The notes below the pieces were generated by a model. The model searched no databases. It saw nothing but the letters and a program-made list of their open reading frames with translations, and was not told the DNA's origin. From the NCBI GenBank assembly GCA_027489105.1, contig JAIYAJ010000423.1, positions 1 through 21,832 of the forward strand: a stretch of 21,832 nt of DNA, written 5' to 3'. This stretch comes from Zymomonas sp. Its GTDB lineage: Bacteria > Pseudomonadota > Alphaproteobacteria > Sphingomonadales > Sphingomonadaceae. Positions 13,378-21,832 of this stretch are shown piece by piece. The position numbers were made by a program, and so were the translations under genes. The stretch's first letter is position 1. Every line of letters begins with the position of its first letter.

Positions 13378-14781
13378 CGACAGATCGACCACCATGGTGC
13401 GCATCAGGGTGAGAGCCGGGTCGAGGCTCGCAATAGGCGCGCGCTCGTTCAGGCCATGCGCGAAGTCGTCTTCCGGCTTCAGGAACATGCCGAGCACGCC
13501 GTAGCTCGGAACGCCCTTGGCGCGGAAATAGAGGCTGTCGGTGGCGCCAGCCGCCATCACGCCCGAGATCGGCAAGCCGGGATAGCTGAGGTCGATCCCC
13601 TTCCGGACCGCGCGCATCAGATCGGGGCGCAGCGGTGAGGCGTCGCTCGCCAGTGGAGCGCCCAGCGTCGTCATCCTGGCTTTATCATTTGCGGCGACTT
13701 TCCAGAGAGTTGTTCGGATATCTTCGACCGACTCCCCAGGAAATATCCGGCAATTGACCGACAGGCTGGCTTTCTGCGGCAGTGCGTTGAGCGCATGGCC
13801 GCCGGAGATCATCGTGGGGACGCAGGTCGTTCCGGTCTGCCCAACCCATTCGGGATCGGCGCGCAGCTTCGCCAGCGCTTCGCTGTCCCCCGGATTATCC
13901 GCAAAACGCTGCAGGGCGGCACCCGTGTCGCCACCCAGTTTGGCACCGGCCTGCCGCAGATAGGAGGCGGTCAGTTCGCTCGTCCGAGCGGGAAAGCGGA
14001 AGGCGGCGATGCGCTGTGCGATGGCGGCGACCTCGGCAATGGCGTTGGTCGGGCCGGGTCGGCTCGAATGGCCGCCGGGATCGGTGACCGTAAACTCGAA
14101 ATCGGCATAGGTCTTCTCGGCACCCTGCACGTAGAAGGCGACCGGCTTGCCAGCCTCGTCCAGCTGCCCGCCGCCGCCGTCGGCGTTGAGCAGAAGCTCA
14201 GCCTCTCCGGCATAGCGCTCGGCCAGCCGGGCGGTGGTCGCCATGTCGGTCTCCTCGTCTCCCGACAGCAGCAGAAGGATATCGCGCCGCGGCTTGAAAC
14301 CCTCGCGCTTCAACTGCATCAGCGTCGAGACGAGGACCGCGTCGCCGAATTTCATGTCGAGCGAGCCACGACCAAAGACGAAGCCGCTTTCCTCGACGGG
14401 AGTGAAGGGATCGCGCGTCCAGTCCGAGGGGCGGGCCTCCACCACATCCATATGGCCTGACAGCAGGATTGCCTTGTCCCTGCCGCCGGATGTCCCGCGA
14501 TAGCGCGCGGCCAGCGAGATGGCGTCGCCCTGGCCTTCGATCACGATGTCCTCTGCAGCGAAGCCGGCCTCGCGCAGCTGCGAGGCGACATAATCGGCCA
14601 TGCGGCGCATCTCGCCGCGTCCCTGGACGGTCGGAATTGCGATCATCGCCTTCCAGATTTTCAGTGCCTCTGCATGCTGTGCGGGCGATGTCCTGGCGCT
14701 GGCCGCCGCGACAGGGCTTGCGGTCAAGGCAAGCGGCGCGGATGCGGCGACAAGGAGAGCGATTTTTCGAAATGAGAGCAT
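13372..14781 (-). CDS. secreted M20 family metallopeptidase
   Basis: This is a 469-residue exported zinc peptidase of the M20 family (ArgE/DapE/CPG2 relatives). A signal peptide covers residues 1 to about 28 (basic MLSFRK, hydrophobic core, SPVAAASA). Metal and catalytic residues are visible: H110 and D112 in LLSGHMDVVEA, D142 in GRGSLDMKFG, E176-E177 in LSGDEETDM, D201 in LLNADGGGG, and the late His in DDFAHGLNER. The dimerisation (lid) domain sits in the middle. Such periplasmic enzymes usually act as carboxypeptidases or dipeptidases; the substrate is not predictable. ATG 14781 was chosen because the signal peptide starts there; the longer frame reads into the promoter region. It lies 53 bases after the PLD-family gene on the same strand. 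Confidence 0.93.
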   Translation of the reverse strand: MLSFRKIALLVAASAPLALTASPVAAASARTSPAQHAEALKIWKAMIAIPTVQGRGEMRRMADYVASQLREAGFAAEDIVIEGQGDAISLAARYRGTSGGRDKAILLSGHMDVVEARPSDWTRDPFTPVEESGFVFGRGSLDMKFGDAVLVSTLMQLKREGFKPRRDILLLLSGDEETDMATTARLAERYAGEAELLLNADGGGGQLDEAGKPVAFYVQGAEKTYADFEFTVTDPGGHSSRPGPTNAIAEVAAIAQRIAAFRFPARTSELTASYLRQAGAKLGGDTGAALQRFADNPGDSEALAKLRADPEWVGQTGTTCVPTMISGGHALNALPQKASLSVNCRIFPGESVEDIRTTLWKVAANDKARMTTLGAPLASDASPLRPDLMRAVRKGIDLSYPGLPISGVMAAGATDSLYFRAKGVPSYGVLGMFLKPEDDFAHGLNERAPIASLDPALTLMRTMVVDLSK

Positions 14782-14834
14782 AAGGGCAGGCCTCGCAAGA
14801 TGATGTGCGAGAGTGGTCGACCCACCCACCGCCG

Positions 14835-16397
14835 TCAATCGCGCTCCCCGCGCGCCGCGTCGACGATCTGCCGGAACTTGCGCCGCCACCGGCCACGGTT
14901 GCGCTCGCGCCTGCGCCGACGCCTCTCGCGCAGATTGTCGATCAGCTGGTGCGTTCCCCGCCGCAGAAACCCACGAAACAGTCCGCGATTGGACAGAGGC
15001 TCGAACCGCTCGTCGACCGACTCCGGATCGAGCAGGCCACTCGCGCCGATGGCATAGGTGGTATCGCTCGGTTTTTCCGGCTCGAACGGCTCCAGCGTCT
15101 TACCGGTCCCCCTCAGGCATTCGATCGCCCCGATCAGCGATCCGGTCCGTTCGAAGGCATTGCGGACCTCCTGTTCGGTCGTGCCGAGATGTTCGGCGAG
15201 CAGCCGCTCGCGCAGCATGGCTATGGTCGGGTCGGGCGCATCCTGCCCGCTGCGGTCGATCACGATATCGCATTCGCTGTCGAGGCCCATCGACCGGTTG
15301 TTCATGTTCGACGATCCGACCCGCAGCAGCAGGTCGTCGACGATCATCAGCTTGGAGTGGACATAGATATGGTGCCCGCCGGCGGTGACGGGGGTGTAGA
15401 TCTGAAAGCGGTCCTGCCGGTCGATCTCCGCCAGCGCATAGAAAAGCTCGGCGCGTGCACTGCCCATGACCGCTTCCTGCAGCCAGCCATCGGCACTGAC
15501 CGGGTTGACGATCACGATCTCCGGACCGTCGGGCTCCTCGAGCCGCTTGGCGATCGCCTCGGCGACGCGTCGTGAAGCGAAATATTGGTTGTCGGCATAG
15601 ATGAAGCGGCGTGCGCGCCCAATCATGTCGACATAGAGCTGCTCGATCTCGCGAACCTCTTCATGATCCTCGGCCTTCGGCTCCGTCCGCGCGATCGCAA
15701 CCGCTACATCGCGGTGGAGGGGCTCGACGATTGAAGGCCAGGCGGTGTCATGGACGGTCGGGGGAGGGAGCTGCTTGCCCGTCGCCCTGCGCCAGCGGAT
15801 GCGCGCCAGTTCGCCGAGCGCCTGTGCTACCCGGCCATCGACGATGCCGGCAGTGTCGTGCCACGGGCGGTAGGGAGCGCCGTTCGGTCGAACCCGGCGC
15901 GGGTCGTCGTCGACATGGTCGGGCGTGTCCCAGCGGTCGCAGGTCATGTCGATGCCGCCGCACATCGCCAGGCTGTCGTCGACGACCAGAAGCTTCTGAT
16001 GGTGGGTGCCGCCGATCGGGTGGCTGCTGTCGAAACGTATGTCGATATGGCGGCTCAGGCGCCATCGGGCGAGGGTCATGGCCGAGAAACCTCGCCCGAG
16101 CATCTTGAGAAAGCCCATGTTCCAGATCAGCAGGTTGATCCGCAGCTCGGGCCTGCGCTTCGCCAGCCAGGGGATGAAGTCTGCGAGGCAGTTCGGCTCC
16201 TCGCGATCGCCGGCATCGGGATCGAGCAGGATACGCGGATCGACGTCCCAGCCAACCAGAATGATCTGTTCGCGTGCCGCCATCATCGCGTCGCGCGCCA
16301 CCCGGAAATAATCGGCGGCATCAATGATCACGCCGAACCGTTCGGCGTGCTCGACGCGCCAGCAATTCCTATCCGTTCGAAATAGCTCGTCCGACAT
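14835..16397 (-). CDS. phospholipase D family protein (phosphatidyltransferase/cardiolipin-synthase-like)
   Basis: This 520-residue protein has two complete HKD motifs: H133-K135-D140 in GGTHHQKLLVVDD and H347-K349-D354 in IYVHSKLMIVDD, the latter followed by GSSNMNNRSMGLDSE. Two such motifs form one active site that works through a phosphohistidine. The layout resembles phosphatidylserine/phosphatidylglycerophosphate/cardiolipin synthases and bacterial PLDs. It has no N-terminal membrane helices, unlike classical cardiolipin synthase A. The C terminus (about 479-510) is extremely Arg-rich, suggesting contact with acidic membrane or nucleic acid. The start at ATG 16397 has AGGG about six bases upstream. 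Hydrolase and transferase activity cannot be told apart by sequence alone. It lies 125 bases after the GtrA-fusion gene. Confidence 0.9.
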   Translation of the reverse strand: MSDELFRTDRNCWRVEHAERFGVIIDAADYFRVARDAMMAAREQIILVGWDVDPRILLDPDAGDREEPNCLADFIPWLAKRRPELRINLLIWNMGFLKMLGRGFSAMTLARWRLSRHIDIRFDSSHPIGGTHHQKLLVVDDSLAMCGGIDMTCDRWDTPDHVDDDPRRVRPNGAPYRPWHDTAGIVDGRVAQALGELARIRWRRATGKQLPPPTVHDTAWPSIVEPLHRDVAVAIARTEPKAEDHEEVREIEQLYVDMIGRARRFIYADNQYFASRRVAEAIAKRLEEPDGPEIVIVNPVSADGWLQEAVMGSARAELFYALAEIDRQDRFQIYTPVTAGGHHIYVHSKLMIVDDLLLRVGSSNMNNRSMGLDSECDIVIDRSGQDAPDPTIAMLRERLLAEHLGTTEQEVRNAFERTGSLIGAIECLRGTGKTLEPFEPEKPSDTTYAIGASGLLDPESVDERFEPLSNRGLFRGFLRRGTHQLIDNLRERRRRRRERNRGRWRRKFRQIVDAARGERD

Positions 16398-16522
16398 TCT
16401 GACCCTGTTTACGGTCGCCGTGAGGCGGGCGGCAGTCATCCCCGATCGGGTCAACGCCGAAACGACCGGCTGGTGCCATCCCGTCTTTCGATCCGTCGCA
16501 TCGAAATTCCGGCTGGCCGGGT

Positions 16523-17674
16523 TCAGGCAGCGACCGAAACGACCCTCTTGCGGGGGCGCCGCCACACCAGGCTTGTCGCCGCCGAGAAGTTGAACACCGC
16601 GCCCATGATCGCCCCGGCCAGGCCGGCGAACGACCAGTTGCCGAACTGGTTGATCGCGATCTCCGCCACGCCGACATTGGCGAGCGCGCCGAAGCTGCAG
16701 ACAACGCAGAACAGAATCAGGCCGGCGAGGAAGGACAGGCCGGTCAGCCGCCGGTCGCGATAGGTGAATTCGTTGTTCATGACGAAGTTGGACATCATCG
16801 CGATGAAGGTCGCGGTGAGCTGCGCGGCGATGAAGGTGAAGCCGGCGAGTTTCAGGCCGTTGAGGATAGCGAGGTGGACCAGCAGACCGAAGCCGCCGAC
16901 GATGCTGAACAGCGCGAAGCGGGGTGGGATGAGGCCGTGGGTCAGCTTCTCGATGATCAGGAACAGGAACTGCGCCAGCACCATGATGCTGATCTTGCTC
17001 TCGCCCTCCTGTCGCGTGCGGAAGACATAAGGGACTTCCTCGATCTTGAGCGGGGTGTGCGAGGAGCTGATGATATCGAGCAGGATCTTGTAGCCCTGCT
17101 GCGACAGGTCGTAGATCACGCTGGCGAATATCTCGCGGCGTACCATGAAGAAGCCGCTCATCGGGTCGCTGGTCTGGTTGCCGACGAGCATGCCCGCCAT
17201 CCGCGTCGCGAAATCGCTCATCTTGGCGCGGGTCGCGTCCCATTCGCCGATGCCGCCACCGTCGGCATAGCGGGTGGCGACGACGATATCTGCCCCGGTC
17301 GAGGTCAGCTTCTCGTACATCTGTTTCAGGATGCGTTCGTCATGCTGGAAGTCGGCGTCCATCACGGCGATGGCGCTGCCGTTCGCGACCAGCGCGCCCT
17401 CGATCACCGCCGAGGACAGGCCGCGCCGGCCGACGCGGCGCAGGCAGCGCAGGCGCGGTTCGTCGCGTGCAAGGCGCGACACCTCGGCAAAGGTCTGGTC
17501 CGGGCTATCGTCATCGACGATGATGATTTCCCAGGGAATATCCCCAAGCGCCGACCGCACCGCTTCCACCAGCGGCGCGATATTCGCTTTCTCGTTATAG
17601 GTCGGGATGATCAGCGAGACGTCGGGCGCCGACAATTTGCGGCGCGGCGCCTTCTTGGTTTCGATCATGCTCAT
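16523..17674 (-). CDS. dolichol-phosphate-mannosyltransferase-like GT2 fused to a GtrA membrane domain
   Basis: This 383-residue inner-membrane protein has a GT2 domain (about 18-240) followed by a GtrA domain (about 252-375, four helices). GT2 signatures are VSLIIPTYNEKANI (19-32), IIIVDDDSPDQT (50-61), the metal-binding DAD (106-108) in VMDADFQHDE, and DPMSGFFMVRR (170-180). Enzymes of the DPM1 type move a sugar from a nucleotide donor to polyprenyl phosphate on the cytosolic face, and GtrA domains are thought to assist flipping of the product. A protein carrying both would make and present a lipid-linked sugar donor. The start may be ATG 17674 or 17668. It follows the polytopic membrane protein gene after 17 bases, whose product may use that donor. 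Confidence 0.93.
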   Translation of the reverse strand: MSMIETKKAPRRKLSAPDVSLIIPTYNEKANIAPLVEAVRSALGDIPWEIIIVDDDSPDQTFAEVSRLARDEPRLRCLRRVGRRGLSSAVIEGALVANGSAIAVMDADFQHDERILKQMYEKLTSTGADIVVATRYADGGGIGEWDATRAKMSDFATRMAGMLVGNQTSDPMSGFFMVRREIFASVIYDLSQQGYKILLDIISSSHTPLKIEEVPYVFRTRQEGESKISIMVLAQFLFLIIEKLTHGLIPPRFALFSIVGGFGLLVHLAILNGLKLAGFTFIAAQLTATFIAMMSNFVMNNEFTYRDRRLTGLSFLAGLILFCVVCSFGALANVGVAEIAINQFGNWSFAGLAGAIMGAVFNFSAATSLVWRRPRKRVVSVAA

Positions 17675-17691
17675 CGTGCAGCCCCCACTGA

Positions 17692-19257
17692 CTATCCCCT
17701 CGGGCCCGCCTTAGCAGCGGAAGATGTTTTTTGTCGAACGATCGCGTAGAGCGCCGAACGCTCGTCGGACCAGACCGGCCGTAGCCAGTCGGCCTTGGGT
17801 CGGTTGGCCGGATCGACCCCCAGCAGCCACAGATGGTCGAACGCTCCATGCGGGATCTGCGCGATGCGGTCGGCGAGCAGCGGTTCTGGCCGGTTGCAGC
17901 CGGGCAGGCGCACCTGCGCGCTGCTGTGATAGGCGAATTGGCGCGGGATGGACGGCCCCACCGCGACCAGCTGTGCCCCGGGCATGTCGAACTGGTCGTT
18001 CACGAAGGCGTCCCGACGGACGATCGCCATGCTCGGCAGATGGATGATGCGAGGGACGTTCCAGCCGCGCGGGCAGGGCGGGGCCACGAAGGCGATGACG
18101 CGCGCGCCGCGCGGTATGCTGGGCAGGACTTTCAGCCAGCGCGCATGATCCTCGGCATAGCGGGCATAGCTGATCGTCGTCGCGACGCTGCGCGCGGTGA
18201 CGAAGGCGAGCGCGAGCAGCGCGAGGACGGAGGCGGCCGTGCGACCCCAGGCGGGTCGCGGTGCGATCGCCAGCAGACCGACCGCGAGCAGCAGCGGCGC
18301 GATCCGCATGTCGGCATAGATCAGCCCGAAAAAGGCATAGGGAATGAAGATGTAGAAGGCCGTCATCACCAGGAAGACGAGCAGCAGGCGGCGGCTCATC
18401 CGCATCACGCCGACGATGCCGAGACCGATCAGCCCGACGCAGAGCAGCGCCGACAGGCCCTCCCACTTGACCCAGCGGTCGCGCATCGCGCTTTCGATCC
18501 AGCCCCATTTGTCGAAGATCGCGAAGAAGGCGCTGGTCTCGCCCTGATTGTCGCCGCTGCGCCAGGCGACGATCGGGATGAGCGGCAGCGCCAGCAGCAG
18601 GCATTCGAGGACGACAGCGCGAACCATCGCCAGGCTGATCTTCCAGCTGGTGACATGGCGGTAGAGCGCATTGCCGACCACGAGCAGGCCGAACACGACC
18701 CAGCCGAAGATATGCGCGAAATAGACCAGCAGGCTGCCGAGCAGGATCAGCGGGCGCCAGACTGCCGGCATCTTGAGGCGCTGGTAGCGCAGGACGAGGC
18801 CGAACAGCAGAAAGGCGAGCGCGGCGCCCAGCGAGAAATTGATGAAGCCGTAATGGAAGGCATAATTGTAGATCAGCGGCAACGCGAAGGCCGCCGTCGC
18901 GGGCAGCTCGCCATGCGCCTCGCGCGCGATCAGCAGCAGGCCGGCCGCCGACAGCAGCGGGATCAGAATGATGACCAACTTGGTCGCCGGCTCCACCCCC
19001 ATCAGCGGATGCAGCGCATAGACCAGCGCATCGACGCCGAGATTGCCGACCGGCATCCAGTCGATCGAGAAGATCGACGACAGGGTGGGCGCGCCCGCCA
19101 TGCCCGCCTGGATGTAGAAGCGCCCCATATGGGTGGGGACGTCGTCGAGCGGCGGGAAGGGCGGCCACAGCAAAGGCAGGACCATGAGCAGCAGAAGCAG
19201 CGCAACATAGGCTTTCGACTGCCACCAATTCGCCTGCTTGCCGCGTCTGTTCGTCAT
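17692..19257 (-). CDS. large polytopic membrane protein, possible GT-C glycosyltransferase
   Basis: This is a 521-residue protein with about ten to twelve membrane helices over residues 15-385, then a soluble C-terminal domain of some 130 residues. I do not recognise a named family. The first extracytoplasmic loop has PPLDDVPTHMGRFYIQ (35-50). An acidic pair after helix 1 (D38-D39), followed by His (H43), is the arrangement seen in GT-C enzymes that take sugars from polyprenyl-phosphate donors, so a transferase role is a reasonable inference. Its ATG (19257-19255) overlaps the TGA of the GT4 gene as ATGA, and the DPM1-GtrA gene starts 17 bases after its stop. The context is therefore lipid-linked glycan assembly. 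It could also be a polymerase or ligase for that glycan. Confidence 0.8.
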   Translation of the reverse strand: MTNRRGKQANWWQSKAYVALLLLLMVLPLLWPPFPPLDDVPTHMGRFYIQAGMAGAPTLSSIFSIDWMPVGNLGVDALVYALHPLMGVEPATKLVIILIPLLSAAGLLLIAREAHGELPATAAFALPLIYNYAFHYGFINFSLGAALAFLLFGLVLRYQRLKMPAVWRPLILLGSLLVYFAHIFGWVVFGLLVVGNALYRHVTSWKISLAMVRAVVLECLLLALPLIPIVAWRSGDNQGETSAFFAIFDKWGWIESAMRDRWVKWEGLSALLCVGLIGLGIVGVMRMSRRLLLVFLVMTAFYIFIPYAFFGLIYADMRIAPLLLAVGLLAIAPRPAWGRTAASVLALLALAFVTARSVATTISYARYAEDHARWLKVLPSIPRGARVIAFVAPPCPRGWNVPRIIHLPSMAIVRRDAFVNDQFDMPGAQLVAVGPSIPRQFAYHSSAQVRLPGCNRPEPLLADRIAQIPHGAFDHLWLLGVDPANRPKADWLRPVWSDERSALYAIVRQKTSSAAKAGPRG

Positions 19258-20435
19258 CGGACTGCCTCGAGAAAGCTGCGCGCGGTTGCGTCCCACCCCA
19301 GTGTCCGGGCCCGCGCGAGCCCGGCCTGTTCCATCGTTCGGCGCGCGGCCGGATCGCCCAGCAGCTGCCGTAGCGCCGCCGCGATCGACACGGGATCGTC
19401 GCCATCGACCAGCAGGCCGGTCACACCATCGATCACCGCATCGGTAGCCCCGCCCGCCCGCCCGCCGATCACCGCCTTGCCGCAGGCATTGGCCTCGAGG
19501 AAGATCAGGCCGAAGCCCTCGGTGTCGCCATCGGCCAGGGTGCGGTTCGGCATCGCGAACAGCGTGCAATCCCGGTAGAGGGCGTCGAGCGTCCGATCGT
19601 CGATCCCGCCCCGAAAGATGATGCGCGGCGCGGCGGGCGAGGATTCTGCCATCGACCGCAGCCGATCCTCTTCCGGCCCCTTGCCCGCGATCACCAGTTC
19701 GACATCGGGAAAGTCGGCCGCGATCAGTCCGAAGCCTTCGATCAGCCGGTCGAAGCCCTTGCGCTCGATCAGGCGTCCGACCGCGAGGACGAAGGGTCGC
19801 TCAGCGGGCGCGTCCTGACCCGGCTGGAAGCGGGCGAGATCGACCCCCGGCGTGACCAGGCTGATCCGCTCGGCCGGCACCTGAAAATCGGCGATAAGCC
19901 TGTCGCGCGTGAAGCTCGACACGGTGATCACATGGTCGGCCGTGCGCAGCGCAGTGCCGCGCAGGCGGGCGAGGCGGTTGTAGGTCTTCTGCACCACTTC
20001 CTCGCCATGGGTGTAGAGGACGATCCGCCAGGGGCCGAGCAGCGCGAGCAGGATGGCGAGCCAGCCGAGCCCTTGCAGCTCGCCTATGACGATCGTCCGC
20101 GTGCGCATCCGCGTTGCGAGGATCAGCACGCGCAGCAGCACATAGAGCATCACCGGCAGGTCGACGACCAGCAGGTCGAGCAGCCCGATGCGGCGGCGAA
20201 ACGCCTCTATGCGAGGCGGACGGAGCCAGGCGATGCGGTGGACCGGATATGTCTTGCCGGCGTCGCTCTCGCGCCAGCCGGGGATGGGCTTGCCTTCGTC
20301 GGCGTCGCGCCAGGCGGTGAGGACATGGAGCTGCGACGAGCAGGCGCGGGCGAGCCGATCATAGACCATCGGCGTGCCGCCCACGAGCGGGGGCAGGGCG
20401 TTGGCGACCAGCAGGATGGGGCGGGCGCCGCTCAA
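19254..20435 (-). CDS. glycosyltransferase family 4 (GT-B fold)
   Basis: This is a 393-residue retaining glycosyltransferase. The N-terminal domain begins ARPILLVANALPPLVGGTP with the glycine-rich acceptor loop. The C-terminal domain has FVLAVGRLIERKGFDRLIEGF (215-235), LVIAGKGPEEDRL, and the EX7E nucleotide-sugar motif EGFGLIFLE (E306 and E314). Two hydrophobic stretches (about 86-108 and 123-141) may be membrane-contacting, since the acceptor is probably a lipid-linked sugar. There is no ATG before residue 23. The TTG at 20435-20433 was chosen because it overlaps the TGA of the flippase gene (TTGA) and gives a complete first strand. The gene lies in the glycan operon between flippase and polytopic membrane protein. 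Confidence 0.93.
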   Translation of the reverse strand: MSGARPILLVANALPPLVGGTPMVYDRLARACSSQLHVLTAWRDADEGKPIPGWRESDAGKTYPVHRIAWLRPPRIEAFRRRIGLLDLLVVDLPVMLYVLLRVLILATRMRTRTIVIGELQGLGWLAILLALLGPWRIVLYTHGEEVVQKTYNRLARLRGTALRTADHVITVSSFTRDRLIADFQVPAERISLVTPGVDLARFQPGQDAPAERPFVLAVGRLIERKGFDRLIEGFGLIAADFPDVELVIAGKGPEEDRLRSMAESSPAAPRIIFRGGIDDRTLDALYRDCTLFAMPNRTLADGDTEGFGLIFLEANACGKAVIGGRAGGATDAVIDGVTGLLVDGDDPVSIAAALRQLLGDPAARRTMEQAGLARARTLGWDATARSFLEAVR

Positions 20436-21832
20436 TGCCGGGCAACCTTCAGCAATGCGGTGAGCACCGACCGTTGGAACAGCGCCACGGCGCCGAGCCA
20501 TACGAGCGCGAGCAGCCCGGCCGCTTCCAGCACCGCGATGATCGGCTGAGCAGGAATGCCGCCGCCCCGTGCCAGGTCGATCGCCGCGCCCGCGAGCCCG
20601 ACGACCGCGCAGATCGCGACTGAGGGGATGAGGCTGGCGAGCATGTCGCGCAGCGAGAAGAGGCCGAGCGAGATGCCGAGGCGGATCGCGGCGGCCGCAT
20701 AGACCAGCGACACCCCGATCGTGCCGATCGCGACGAAGATAATGTTGGTCCAGCTGAGCATCGCCAGCATGACGACGCGCGCGGCCTGTTCGGCGAGGCC
20801 GAGCAGAAACAGCTCGCGCGCCTTGCCGAGACCCGAAAGCGACGCGTTGAGCACCACGAACTGCCCGGTAATCGCCGCCGCGATGCACAGCCAGGGCGCC
20901 GGCGCGATCGATGCCTGCCATTGCCAGCCATAAAGGCCGATGAGGATGGGCGCGGACTGGGTCGCGATGCCGATCAGGATCGGCGAGAAGATGCAGCCGA
21001 ACAGTCGCATCCGCACCAGCAGCGTTGCATGGGCGTCGATCCCGCTGCGCAACTCATGCGCGACCAGCGGCGACAATATGCTGAGCACCGGTGGCGCGGC
21101 ATAATTCCACAACATGCGCGGCAGCATCTCGGCCCGGTCGAGAAAGGCGGCGGGGGCGATGCCGAGCGAGCGCCCGACGAACAGCTCGTTCAGGCGTGGC
21201 CCGACCTGCCCGAGCAGCACCCCGCCCAGCACCCAGCCGGTGAAGGACGAGATCGAACGCCAGTGCGTCAGCGCCGGGCGCCAGACGAAATCGGGCGGCC
21301 GGGCGAGCGCGGACAGGCCCAACGCCACCGCACCGTTGACGACCGAGCCATAGGCCATGGCGATGCTGCCCCAGCCGGCATAGGCCAGCCCGACCGATGT
21401 CCCCGCGCCCGCCGCCGCGCCCGCCAGCGTCGCGACGAGGATCGTCTTGAAACGCAATGCTCGGGTGAGCAGGCCGTGGCTCAGCACCTGATAGGGCGCC
21501 ATCAGATAGGAAAGGGTGACGATGCGCAGGACGTCGGCGATCACCGGCTCGCGGTAGAAACCGGCGATCGCGGGGGCCGCGAGGAAGATGAGCAGCGCGA
21601 AGGCGAAGCTGGTGAGCATCGCCATGCCCAGCGCGGTGCGCACCATCGGCCGGTCGAGCCTGGGGGCCGCGATCAGGAACATGTTGACTCCGGCGCTCCG
21701 GAGCGTGGCGGCGATCACGACGGCCGCCAGCGCAATCGAAAAGGCGCCGATTTCGTGCGGCGACAACAGCCGCGCGACGATCAGGCTGGCCGAGAAATCG
21801 ATCACGAACTGGACGATCGTCTGGATGCCGAC
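20432..21832 (-). CDS. polysaccharide flippase, Wzx/MOP type (5' end outside window)
   Basis: This is an inner-membrane flippase that moves undecaprenyl-linked oligosaccharide to the periplasmic side. The 466 visible residues contain about twelve to fourteen helices. The frame is open to the window edge, and the first residues VGIQTIVQFVIDFSASLIVARLLSPHEIGAFSIAL correspond to helix 1 of the polysaccharide-synthesis family, so only a short N-terminal piece is missing. The GTG at 21805 is internal, not the start. The family signature ARLLSPxEIG is clear. The stop codon overlaps the TTG start of the GT4 gene, which suggests coupled translation and a shared operon. Substrate specificity is not predictable. 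Confidence 0.92.
   Translation of the reverse strand, partial: VGIQTIVQFVIDFSASLIVARLLSPHEIGAFSIALAAVVIAATLRSAGVNMFLIAAPRLDRPMVRTALGMAMLTSFAFALLIFLAAPAIAGFYREPVIADVLRIVTLSYLMAPYQVLSHGLLTRALRFKTILVATLAGAAAGAGTSVGLAYAGWGSIAMAYGSVVNGAVALGLSALARPPDFVWRPALTHWRSISSFTGWVLGGVLLGQVGPRLNELFVGRSLGIAPAAFLDRAEMLPRMLWNYAAPPVLSILSPLVAHELRSGIDAHATLLVRMRLFGCIFSPILIGIATQSAPILIGLYGWQWQASIAPAPWLCIAAAITGQFVVLNASLSGLGKARELFLLGLAEQAARVVMLAMLSWTNIIFVAIGTIGVSLVYAAAAIRLGISLGLFSLRDMLASLIPSVAICAVVGLAGAAIDLARGGGIPAQPIIAVLEAAGLLALVWLGAVALFQRSVLTALLKVARH

Noticed and set aside
17833..19578. Plus-strand frame of 581 codons, rich in Asp, Arg, Gln and His
   Set aside because: It is the complement of a membrane protein gene; hydrophobic codons read backwards give this charged composition.
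1..21832. Mobile elements, CRISPR arrays, phage or defence genes
   Set aside because: No transposase, integrase, terminal inverted repeats, spaced direct repeats or recognised defence domains were seen; gene density and composition are even across the window.

Overview
The window is a GC-rich stretch of chromosome that most resembles the Sphingomonadales (Alphaproteobacteria; Sphingomonas or Rhizorhabdus-like). The reasons are gene content (a DUF1192 gene divergent from a PIG3-type quinone oxidoreductase, a SapC-family protein, the single-domain regulator CpdR, a Tgt close to the Zymomonas enzyme), an EcfG-type stress promoter motif, and frequent GTG/TTG starts. This assignment rests on recognition, not on a database search. 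I see no insertion sequence, phage gene, CRISPR array, rRNA or integration scar. No gene-free stretch exceeds 300 bases.

Layout. Positions 1-1012 (-) hold the N-terminal part of clpA, cut by the window edge. Next come a DUF1192 gene (-), a divergent NAD(P)H:quinone oxidoreductase (+), a DUF4142 lipoprotein (-) behind a GGAAC-N17-CGTT motif, a limonene-epoxide-hydrolase-like protein (-), a DUF488 protein whose start is unusual (-), a one-helix membrane protein (-) and a TauE/SafE exporter (-). Divergent from the exporter is tgt (+). A fasciclin-domain secreted protein (-), tRNA-Val(GAC) (-) with a clear terminator, cpdR (-) and a divergent N-formylglutamate amidohydrolase (+) follow. The gap at 8704-8921 appears to hold an unannotated small RNA on the minus strand. 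Then come sapC (-), a D-2-hydroxyglutarate dehydrogenase-like flavoenzyme (-), a small secreted protein of unknown function (+) and a RhlE-type DEAD-box helicase (+).

From 13372 to the right edge all genes run on the minus strand. In transcription order they are a polysaccharide flippase (5' end outside the window), a GT4 glycosyltransferase, a large polytopic membrane protein, a DPM1-like glycosyltransferase fused to GtrA, a phospholipase-D-family enzyme and a secreted M20 peptidase. The first four are tightly packed (TTGA and ATGA stop/start overlaps, then a 17-base gap). They look like one operon for making and exporting a lipid-linked glycan. Whether the last two belong to it is uncertain.

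Most of the window is ordinary core genome. The parts worth a second look are regulatory: the small RNA candidate at 8715-8859, the stress promoter at 3088-3113, the CUCCUCCC hairpin in the fasciclin leader, the DUF488 start, and a possibly leaderless tgt. I did not find a clearly new multi-gene defence or metabolic system.
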